Part shown: positions 44,281 to 50,663 of the stretch, one piece after another
Position numbering within the stretch: position 1 is the stretch's first letter
Layout of the letters: each line of letters opens with the position of its first letter
Assembly (NCBI RefSeq): GCF_024494465.1
Contig: NZ_JAETXM010000026.1
Span: forward strand, 1-50,663
Reading direction: 5' to 3'
Length of the DNA stretch: 50,663 nucleotides
Source of the DNA: Bacillus sp. V3B
GTDB lineage: Bacteria; Bacillota; Bacilli; Bacillales; Cytobacillaceae
Translations under genes and position numbers: made by a program
The notes under the pieces: model-generated
Databases searched by the model: none
The model's input: only the letters and a program-made list of their open reading frames with translations
Told to the model about the DNA's origin: nothing

Positions 44281-45666
44281 GTGAAAACGGTTCTAGTTAT
44301 TGGTGGTGGAGTTACTGGACTATCTGCCATGTGTGAATTGCAAAAGTGGAAAAAAGAAAATCAATCAGATGTAAGGCTTATTCTTACTGAGGCATCCTCT
44401 GAGCTTGGAGGGAAAATTTGTACTGTAAAAGATGCCGGTTTTATTATGGAAGCGGGAGCTGATTCCATTGTTGCTCGTAAAGCGAATCACATGTCCTTTA
44501 TTCGAGAACTTGGTTTGGAACAGGAAGTCGTATACAACGCTACAGGTCGATCTTTTCTTTTCACAGAAGGAGAATTAAAGCCGATTCCTGCAGATTCAGT
44601 ATTTGGGATTCCAACAAGTATTGAATCATTAGCAAAAAGCACCTTAGTCTCTGCGAAAGGAAAAGTAGAGGCCTTACAGGATTTCTATACAAAAAATGAA
44701 TCCTTCACAAAAAATGATTCAATTGGTACCTTTCTTGAATCTTTTTTCGGAAAAGAATTGGTTGAAAAACAAATCGCTCCTGTACTTTCCGGTGTTTATT
44801 CTGGGGAACTTAGCAACTTAACTATTGCATCTACACTCCCTTATCTATTGGATTATAAAGAGGAGTACGGAAGCATTATAAAAGGCTTTTCTGTCAATAA
44901 GGAAAAATTCCAAATTGGTGGAGAAAAGAAGTTTCTTGCTTTCAAAAATGGTTTAGGAACACTCATTGATAGGTTTGAACAGGAACTTGAAGATGTGGAA
45001 ATAGTCAAGAATGCTGTAGTAACCAAAATTGAAAAAGTAAATAGTAGCTATCATGTGTCTTTCAAGAATCATGAAGTGATTGAAGTAGATCATGTGGTAC
45101 TTAGTATTCCGGATACAGCGGCAATTAAACTACTCCATAATCAAGAGATAAGAAAAGAGTTTGATCGTTTAAAGAACAGTAGCATGATTAGTGTATATGT
45201 TGGATTTAATGTACCTGATCATGTACTTCCATTAGATGGTACAGGTTTTATCAAAGCGGATAGTGATGAAATAACCTGTAATGCTTGTACATGGACAAGC
45301 CGAAAGTGGAAGCATACATCACATACTGGAAACTTACTTGTAAGGCTATTTTATAAAAGCAGCCATCAGGCTTTTTCTACCTTAAAAGAAATGTCAGAGG
45401 AAGAACTGCTTCAAGTGGCGCTTGCTGATTTGAATAAAAGTCTTGGGATTAATGCTAAACCAGTGGCAAGTGTTGTGACGGATTGGTCAGATTGCATGCC
45501 GAATTATTTAATCACCCATCCTCAAACCGTAGAAGCTCTCGAAAGTAAAATGGATGAACTGTATCCAGGAATTTTGCTTGCAGGTTGTTCTTATTATGGA
45601 GTGGGTATCCCTGACTGTATTGAAAATGGGGAGAGAGTGGCGAGAAAAATAGTTTCATTTCTCTAA
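44281..45666 (+). CDS. hemY: HemY-type coproporphyrinogen III oxidase (CgoX)
   Basis: A 461-residue FAD enzyme of the Gram-positive coproporphyrin-dependent heme pathway. The FAD fold is VLVIGGGVTGLSA at the N-terminus, followed by EASSELGGKICTV, AGADSIVA, the conserved PVLSGVYSGE segment (about 178-187) and a C-terminal GCSYYGVGIPDCIENGE FAD contact. The length is close to B. subtilis HemY (470). A longer frame starts at 44245, but GAGGTG 7 nt before GTG 44281 decides the start and places the FAD fold at residue 4. hemE and hemH, its usual partners, are absent, so this copy is isolated and possibly a second one. Confidence 0.88.
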   Translation: MKTVLVIGGGVTGLSAMCELQKWKKENQSDVRLILTEASSELGGKICTVKDAGFIMEAGADSIVARKANHMSFIRELGLEQEVVYNATGRSFLFTEGELKPIPADSVFGIPTSIESLAKSTLVSAKGKVEALQDFYTKNESFTKNDSIGTFLESFFGKELVEKQIAPVLSGVYSGELSNLTIASTLPYLLDYKEEYGSIIKGFSVNKEKFQIGGEKKFLAFKNGLGTLIDRFEQELEDVEIVKNAVVTKIEKVNSSYHVSFKNHEVIEVDHVVLSIPDTAAIKLLHNQEIRKEFDRLKNSSMISVYVGFNVPDHVLPLDGTGFIKADSDEITCNACTWTSRKWKHTSHTGNLLVRLFYKSSHQAFSTLKEMSEEELLQVALADLNKSLGINAKPVASVVTDWSDCMPNYLITHPQTVEALESKMDELYPGILLAGCSYYGVGIPDCIENGERVARKIVSFL

Positions 45667-45669
45667 TGA

Positions 45670-45697
45670 AAACAGGATAGGACATCATCCTGTTTTT
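45670..45697 (+). terminator. Terminator after hemY
   Basis: AAACAGGAT (45670-45678), AGGACATC, ATCCTGTTT (45687-45695), within a run of six T. Confidence 0.85.
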
Positions 45698-45811
45698 TGA
45701 GGAGGATGGGCGAGTGGTTATTTAAAAGTTGTGAATCTATTACCTGACGGAATTTCATGTAAGCGCTTAATGTTTACTGAAAATAAAAAACATTAGATTA
45801 GTAAAAAAATA

Positions 45812-45839
45812 TTGACGAAATAGAAAATGGTGGTATTAT
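45812..45839 (+). promoter_or_regulatory. Promoter of the IclR-dmpF-dmpG operon
   Basis: TTGACG (45812-45817), 16-nt spacer, TATTAT (45834-45839): a good SigA-type promoter. The start of transcription would fall near 45846, just before the palindrome at 45858. Confidence 0.6.
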
Positions 45840-45857
45840 ATAAGTATAGAAAAAAAT

Positions 45858-45872
45858 ACGAATGGCATTCGT
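45858..45872. promoter_or_regulatory. Probable operator for the adjacent IclR regulator
   Basis: ACGAATGGCATTCGT is a perfect 7-1-7 palindrome between the promoter and the ribosome binding site, well placed for autorepression by the regulator it precedes. IclR operators are usually short palindromes of this size. Confidence 0.6.
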
Positions 45873-45897
45873 TAATGTCGAACGAAGGAGGGCGGTC

Positions 45898-46679
45898 GTG
45901 TCAGAACGTTTAATCCAATCAGTTGAAAGAGCTGCTGATATCCTTGAATTATTTTTGACTTCTGAACCAGAATTAAGTGTAAAAGAAATTAGTCAAAAAC
46001 TAGACTTATCCAAAAGCACTACACATGGATTGATTAAGACCTTAGAACATAGAGGGTATCTTCAACAAAATCCATATGACTTAAAATATAAATTAGGACT
46101 AAGACTTTTTGAACTTGGCCACCTTATCGGAAGTCAACTTGACGTTGCAAAAATTTCGTATCCGATTATTAAAGATCTTGTTGAGCAGTTAAAAGAAACT
46201 GTACATCTTGTTGTCCGACAGCAGGATGAATTGATTTATGTAGCAAAAGAAGAAGGGCCGCATACATTAAGAATTTACTCTAATGTGGGAAAAAGGGCTC
46301 CTATTCATTGTACAGGTGTAGGAAAAGCCATCCTCGCTTACCAAGATGAAGTTGAGATTGATAGAATACTATCATGTGCTGATTTGGAATCGTTTACAGA
46401 GTATACAGTGACAGATAGTGAGGAAATTAAGAATCAATTACAATTGATTAAAGAAACTGGCTTTTCAATTGATGATGAAGAGATTGAGTTAGGACTCAAA
46501 TGTGTTGCTGCCCCGATATTTGATCACAAAGGAAATGCAATCGCTTCAATTAGTTGTGCTTCACCAAAAATGAGGCTAACAGAGGATCGTCTTCCGGTGG
46601 TAATACAAGGAATAAAAGAAGCTGCATTTGAAATTTCAAAAAACTTAGGTTACAAGGATGTTTCTCATTTTTATAAATG
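45898..46679 (+). CDS. IclR-family transcriptional regulator
   Basis: A 260-residue regulator. The N-terminal winged helix-turn-helix (ILELFLTSEPELSVKEISQK then STTHGLIKTLEHRGYL) is followed by the IclR effector-binding domain, with the usual HCTGVGKAILAY and GLKCVAAPIFDHKGN motifs. AAGGAGG 6 nt before GTG 45898 marks the start; an ATG at 45862 is in frame but lies inside the operator. Directly downstream, 49 nt away, are genes for the last two steps of meta-cleavage catabolism, so it probably controls them in response to an aromatic-derived acid. It ends CxxN-like at FYK and is complete. Confidence 0.9.
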
Positions 46680-46728
46680 AGAACAGATTAAATATAAAAA
46701 CATTTTCATATTTAGGAGGAGAATTATC

Positions 46729-47613
46729 TTGGCAAAATTGAAAGCAGCTATTATTGGCTCAGGTAACATTGGTACAGACCTTATGATCAAATTAGGAAGA
46801 TCAGAACATTTAGAATTAACAGCGGTTATTGGAATTGACCCTCAATCAGACGGTTTACGCCGTGCAAGAGAAGCAGGTTATGCAGGTGTTGACACTGGAA
46901 TTGATGGTTTCCTTGCAGACCCTAATTTAGAAGCAGATATCATTTTTGATGCTACTTCAGCTAAGGCTCACATTTATAACAACAATGTATGTCAAGAACG
47001 CGGAATCAAAATGATCGACTTAACACCAGCAGCTGTAGGACCATACGTATCTCCAGCAGTTAATAGTGCAGAACACCTTGATAAAAACAACATTAATATG
47101 ATTACATGTGGTGGACAAGCGACTATCCCTATGGTTCACGCTATCAACCGTGTAGCTAATGTAGTATATGGTGAAATCGTTGCTACTATCTCAAGTAAAA
47201 GTGCTGGTCCTGGAACTCGTGCTAATATCGACGAATTTACTGAAACAACTTCTAAAGCAATTGAAGTAGTTGGTGGCGCTGATAAAGGTAAAGCGATTAT
47301 CGTCTTAAATCCTGCTGAACCTCCAATCATGATGCGTGATACTGTTTATGCTCTTGTTGAAGAAGGGAAAATGGACGAAGCAGCTATTCGCGAATCTATT
47401 GCAGAAATGGAAAAAGTGGTTCAATCATATGTACCAGGATATCACTTACGTACAGAACCAATTTTTGACGGCAATAAAGTTACTGTTTTCATTGAAATTG
47501 AAGGTGCTGGTGACTACCTACCTAAATATTCTGGTAACCTTGATATCATGACATCTGCTGCTGTTCGTGTTGCAGAAGAGTTTGCAAAAAATACAAAGAA
47601 AGAAACAGTTTGA
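46729..47613 (+). CDS. dmpF: Acetaldehyde dehydrogenase (acylating), DmpF/MhpF family
   Basis: A 294-residue NAD+ and CoA-dependent enzyme turning acetaldehyde into acetyl-CoA. The Rossmann start [14 protein letters not shown], the substrate-tunnel region DATSAKAH, the catalytic cysteine C127 (MITCGGQAT) and [17 protein letters not shown] are all present. The TTG start has an excellent AGGAGGAG 7 nt upstream. It forms a channelling complex with the aldolase next to it, from which it receives acetaldehyde without release. The pair completes catechol meta-cleavage, giving pyruvate and acetyl-CoA. Confidence 0.95.
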   Translation: MAKLKAAIIGSGNIGTDLMIKLGRSEHLELTAVIGIDPQSDGLRRAREAGYAGVDTGIDGFLADPNLEADIIFDATSAKAHIYNNNVCQERGIKMIDLTPAAVGPYVSPAVNSAEHLDKNNINMITCGGQATIPMVHAINRVANVVYGEIVATISSKSAGPGTRANIDEFTETTSKAIEVVGGADKGKAIIVLNPAEPPIMMRDTVYALVEEGKMDEAAIRESIAEMEKVVQSYVPGYHLRTEPIFDGNKVTVFIEIEGAGDYLPKYSGNLDIMTSAAVRVAEEFAKNTKKETV

Positions 47614-47638
47614 GCTGTAGAAAGGGGAATATAAAATA

Positions 47639-48667
47639 ATGACAATTGAACGCGATATCTTACTTACAGAGGTAGCATTACGTGATGGTAGCCATGCGGT
47701 TGCTCACCAATATACTGTAGAACAAGTAGTTAATATTACAAAAGCATTAAGTGAAGCAAAGGTACCATATATCGAAGTATCACATGGTGATGGTTTAGCT
47801 GGATCATCTTTACAATATGGTCTATCAGGAACGAATGAAATGGAATTAATCGAAGCAGCAGTTTCTGTTGCTGGTGATTCAAAAATTGCTGTTCTATTAT
47901 TACCAGGTATCGGTACTTTAACTGAGTTAAAAGAAGCAGCTAATTTAGGAGCGAAAATGGCTCGTATTGCTACTCACGTAACAGAAGCTGACGTAGCGCC
48001 ACAACATATCGCTTATGCGAAAGAATTAGGAATGGAAACAGTTGGATTCCTAATGATGTCACATATGGCACCTGTTGAAAAATTAGTTGAACAAGCTAAG
48101 TTAATGGAAAGCTACGGAGCAGACAGTGTATACGTAGTAGATTCAGCTGGTTATTTAATGCCTAATATGGTACGCGAAAGAATTAGTGCTCTTAAACAAA
48201 GCCTTACAGTACCAGTAGGTTTCCACGGTCATAATAACTTATCACTTGCTATGGCTAATACGCTTGCTGCTATCGAAGAAGGTGCAACACGTATTGACGG
48301 AAGTATCCGTTGCCTAGGTGCTGGTGCTGGTAACACACAAACAGAAGTACTTGTAGCTGCATGTGAACGTTTAGGAATCAAAACAGGCGTAGATTTATAT
48401 AAAATGATGGATCTAGCTGAAGATATTGTGGCACCGCTTTTACCAGTAGCACAAGAAATCACTAAAGACAGCTTAACACTAGGTTATGCTGGAGTTTACT
48501 CAAGCTTCGCGCTTCACGCAAAACGTGCAGCAGCAAGATTTGGTGTTGACTCTCGTGATATCCTAATCGAATTAGGAAATCGTAAAGTAGTCGGCGGTCA
48601 AGAAGATATGATCATTGATGTAGCATCACAAATTGCTAAAGAAAAGAATGCAGTTGCTTCAAAATAA
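47639..48667 (+). CDS. dmpG: 4-hydroxy-2-oxovalerate aldolase, DmpG/MhpE family
   Basis: A 342-residue metal-dependent aldolase splitting 4-hydroxy-2-oxovalerate into pyruvate and acetaldehyde. The N-terminal EVALRDGSH (R15, D16, H19) supplies catalytic residues, GFHGHNN supplies the metal-binding histidines, and the C-terminal helical domain that contacts DmpF is present. The gap to dmpF is 25 nt with AAAGGGG in it. The preceding pathway enzymes (ring-cleavage dioxygenase, 2-hydroxymuconic hydrolase, 2-oxopent-4-enoate hydratase) are not in the window, so the operon appears to be only regulator-dmpF-dmpG. Confidence 0.95.
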   Translation: MTIERDILLTEVALRDGSHAVAHQYTVEQVVNITKALSEAKVPYIEVSHGDGLAGSSLQYGLSGTNEMELIEAAVSVAGDSKIAVLLLPGIGTLTELKEAANLGAKMARIATHVTEADVAPQHIAYAKELGMETVGFLMMSHMAPVEKLVEQAKLMESYGADSVYVVDSAGYLMPNMVRERISALKQSLTVPVGFHGHNNLSLAMANTLAAIEEGATRIDGSIRCLGAGAGNTQTEVLVAACERLGIKTGVDLYKMMDLAEDIVAPLLPVAQEITKDSLTLGYAGVYSSFALHAKRAAARFGVDSRDILIELGNRKVVGGQEDMIIDVASQIAKEKNAVASK

Positions 48668-48749
48668 ACTAGTAAAAGTCTAATAGATTAATATTGGTTC
48701 GTTTACACTATTAAATACGAACATAGGTAGAGAGTATTTTTCGCAATGA

Positions 48750-48792
48750 GTAACAATGGAAGTGAGGAATGGGGTCCTCATTTCTATTGTTA
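48750..48792. terminator. Large hairpin downstream of dmpG
   Basis: GTAACAATGGAAGTGAGGA and TCCTCATTTCTATTGTTAC pair over about 19 bp with two mismatches. No T-run follows, so a processing or attenuation role is possible. Confidence 0.55.
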
Positions 48793-48870
48793 CACCTGTA
48801 TAAACAAGGGGTTTTTAGGCGATTTTATATAGTGCTTTTCAACTAATTAAATGTTCGGATAGTAAGTTCT

Positions 48871-48916
48871 AACAAGTAGACCTGTCTAATTCAGTAGACA
48901 GGTCTACTTGTTTTTC
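48871..48916 (+). terminator. Terminator of the IclR-dmpFG operon
   Basis: AACAAGTAGACCTGTCTA (48871-48888), ATTCAG, TAGACAGGTCTACTTGTT (48895-48912), then TTTTTC. Perfect 18-bp stem. Confidence 0.9.
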
Positions 48917-48919
48917 TGT

Positions 48920-49170
48920 TTAACTTCATTCAGCAGAAGTCCTCCACTTCTGTAAGTGGGGGATGAATGCAAAAAGCTCTCTGATTCAGTGGGGGTTTAA
49001 ACCCCGGCTGAATGAAGTTAAGCCTCCGGCGGATACCTCGGATTTTTTAAAGGTCATTTATCGAGCGAGCTCGACGACGGACAGGACGTCCTAGTCAGGC
49101 GAAAGCCACAGGATGTGGCTTTCTGAAGCGTGATAAAAATCCGGGCGCAAATTCGCCCCGCCGAATTTGA
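48920..49170. repeat. Structured noncoding repeat, copy 2 (long form)
   Basis: The perfect 14-bp arm TTAACTTCATTCAG (48920-48933) pairs with CTGAATGAAGTTAA (49008-49021). Inside are CCACTT-ctgt-AAGTGG and GGGGTTTAAACCCC hairpins. After GCCTCCGGCGGATACCTCGG a GGATTTTT...AAAAATCC stem contains a 59-nt module (49075-49133) with GGAC-agga-CGTCC and GAAAGCCAC-aggat-GTGGCTTTC hairpins. The last hairpin is AAATTCG-CCCCGC-CGAATTT (49149-49168). Copy 1 at 22122 lacks the module and has the loop reversed. No reading frame. It follows directly after a terminator and precedes a YbaN gene by 190 nt. Identity unknown. Confidence 0.85.
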
Positions 49171-49359
49171 TATAGGTTCGTAAAGCATGTATGAAATGGA
49201 GGGTTATAAATGTTTGTGCATCATTTCATTTTTTTTTTCAATAAGCTATACTCTTCTATATAAGGATAGCTTGTGCTTTTATTAATGGCTTTGACAAGAG
49301 GAAGTGCCGCCATGGATAGAAGTAATGATATTTCTCATTCTCACAGAAAGGAGATATCA

Positions 49360-49764
49360 ATGATGAAAACGATTGTCAAATGGGTCTATATACTTCTTGG
49401 GTTTTTATTTATTGGATTGGGAATTATTGGGATTATCTTACCGATATTACCGACAACACCGTTATTCCTATTAGCAGCCTTTTTCTTTGTGAAAGGGTCG
49501 GATAAATTTGATCGTTGGTTTAGAGGAACGAAACTATATAAAAAGTATTTAGAGGATTTTGTTAGGGAAAGAGCGATGCCATTAAAACAAAAATGGACGA
49601 TCCTACTAACTGCTGATGCCATGATTGCCATTCCTTTTTTTCTTATTGATAGTGTCCTCGTTAAAATCCTATTAATTCTAGTTGTAGCCTATAAATATTA
49701 TTATTTCATGAATAAAATTAAAACGATAAAAGAGACTGTAAGAGAGGTAAAGGCAAAAAATTAA
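49360..49764 (+). CDS. YbaN-family (DUF454) inner membrane protein
   Basis: A 134-residue membrane protein. The N-terminal helix ILLGFLFIGLGIIGIILPIL is followed by the family signature LPTTPLFLLAAFFF and the KGSDKFDRWFRGTKLYKKYL segment, with two more helices near 88-115 and a basic C-terminus. Function of the family is unknown; E. coli YbaN is the reference. The frame is open back to ATG 49273, but AAAGGAG 6 nt before ATG 49360 is decisive and gives the normal start. Confidence 0.87.
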   Translation: MMKTIVKWVYILLGFLFIGLGIIGIILPILPTTPLFLLAAFFFVKGSDKFDRWFRGTKLYKKYLEDFVRERAMPLKQKWTILLTADAMIAIPFFLIDSVLVKILLILVVAYKYYYFMNKIKTIKETVREVKAKN

Positions 49765-49902
49765 CTATGGTATGATTTGTTAATTGAAGAAGAGTTACTA
49801 ACATGAATGAAAATATCTTTTGTTTTCTTGAGCTATATCATGATGACAATATTAAAACTTATATGATCAGACGATGAACCGTTAATAGAGAGGATCTAAC
49901 AA

Positions 49903-50663
49903 ATGGGTAATGATAAAAGTAATTCTATGATTCAGTCGCTTCAAGTAGGAATGAGTATTATTGATTTAATGGCTTCTAAAGAGCAACCTTTGAAGTTTTC
50001 AGAGATTCAAGAACTCACACAAATTACAAAGAGCAATCTATACAAGTACTTAAACACTTTAACACATCTTCAACTCCTACATCGAAATAAACAGAGTGGT
50101 GCATATATGCTTGGCAGTAAAATTATTGAGTATGGAAGAAGTGCCATTGGTCATCAGGATATCATTTCTACTGTCACTCCTTATCTTCAAGAGCTTAGTC
50201 AGCAAACATCACTAACAGCTTTGTTAGCAGTAGGAACTCCTAGTGGTCCAGTAGTAGCTAACATATGGAATACAAACCATTTATTTAATGTTGGTGCTCA
50301 AATAGGGACACAATTACCGATTTTGTCAGCGACAGGAAAAGTATTTTCGGCCTTTCCTACATCGATCTTAACAAAGGACTGGAAGGAAAGAGAATTAGAG
50401 AAGTTGACCGAGGAAGAAAAAGAACAGCTTGCAAAAGAGGAGGAAGTCGTAGTAAAAAATGGGATTGCATTTTCAGCGGATGCCCTTGTTCAGAATGTAA
50501 CATCAGCTGCCGTTCCCTTATTTAACTACAAGCAGGATTTACTTGGTACTATAATCCTTGTCGGATTTTTACAGTTCTTTCCTCAAGATACAGATCATAA
50601 GGCGAGTCAACAGTTACTAGCCGTAGCAAAAGAAGTTTCAAGTATTTTTGGGTATAACGAAAC
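49903..50663 (+). CDS. Second IclR-family regulator, cut by the window edge
   Basis: An open frame runs from ATG 49903 to the end of the window without a stop (253 codons). The helix-turn-helix (LMASKEQPLKFSEIQELTQI, then KSNLYKYLNTLTHLQLL) and the IclR effector domain (AQIGTQLPILSATGKVFSAF, ADALVQNVTSAAVPLF) are clear, and the final part is near the usual end of the family. AGAGAGG precedes the start. It differs strongly from the IclR at 45898. The genes it controls probably lie beyond 50663. Confidence 0.88.
   Translation, partial: MGNDKSNSMIQSLQVGMSIIDLMASKEQPLKFSEIQELTQITKSNLYKYLNTLTHLQLLHRNKQSGAYMLGSKIIEYGRSAIGHQDIISTVTPYLQELSQQTSLTALLAVGTPSGPVVANIWNTNHLFNVGAQIGTQLPILSATGKVFSAFPTSILTKDWKERELEKLTEEEKEQLAKEEEVVVKNGIAFSADALVQNVTSAAVPLFNYKQDLLGTIILVGFLQFFPQDTDHKASQQLLAVAKEVSSIFGYNE

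Overview
The window is chromosomal DNA from a Gram-positive, AT-rich Bacillus-type bacterium (Bacillaceae). The evidence is strong AAGGAGG-type ribosome binding sites, frequent TTG and GTG starts, hairpin-plus-T terminators, and close matches to Bacillus gene families: gltAB-type glutamate synthase, proBA, OpuD-type BCCT transporter, YqjM/NamA, YjkA/YjkB, HemY, CidAB and RlaP/YcgL. I cannot fix the genus or species. No rRNA, tRNA, CRISPR array or prophage was seen.

Layout. 0.3-3.1 kb: a four-PAS diguanylate cyclase and a DUF1456 protein. 3.2-4.8 kb: a tnpB-only IS200/IS605-type element sitting at the terminator of the DUF1456 gene. 5.1-8.2 kb: a glycine-betaine-type transporter and a long, anaerobe-like citrate synthase. 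8.3-11.6 kb (minus strand): proC-proB-proA. 11.9-18 kb, divergent from it: both glutamate synthase subunits. This block links nitrogen assimilation, proline synthesis and osmoprotectant uptake. 18.3-26 kb: AI-2E family membrane protein, threonine ammonia-lyase, RlaP nucleotidyltransferase, NamA and GlpD, with a decayed amidase gene and an FMN-binding gene remnant between them. 26-30.3 kb: an AraC pseudogene, cidAB, a DHA2 drug exporter and a YgbA_NO protein with an FNR-like box. 30.5-39 kb: SET-domain protein, an unlisted 47-residue Cys-rich protein, metallo-beta-lactamase-fold hydrolase, an unknown four-helix membrane protein, SIMPL protein, LysR regulator, pirin and an aminotransferase. 39.4-41.5 kb: a small coiled-coil gene and a second, very different tnpB-only element. 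41.7-45.7 kb: FetAB-like exporter, a small membrane protein, ASCH protein and HemY. 45.8-48.7 kb: IclR regulator with acetaldehyde dehydrogenase and 4-hydroxy-2-oxovalerate aldolase, the last two steps of meta-cleavage catabolism. 48.9-50.7 kb: a structured repeat, a YbaN-type membrane protein and a second IclR regulator cut by the window edge.

The most interesting non-gene signals are these. (1) A roughly 200-250 bp, strongly folded repeat occurs at about 22.1 and 48.9 kb; its copies differ by a clean 59-nt hairpin module and by an exact inversion of a hairpin loop. (2) Two unrelated TnpB proteins share almost identical right ends; the second lacks the zinc ribbon and the usual RuvC-II glutamate. 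(3) A dispersed AAGGTGTC(T/A)G(A/G)CACC palindrome is built into several terminators. (4) Two TetR-like palindromes have no regulator gene nearby. (5) A G12 tract occurs in otherwise AT-rich DNA.

Several starts were moved downstream of the longest possible reading frame because a ribosome binding site decides them; each case is explained in its entry.
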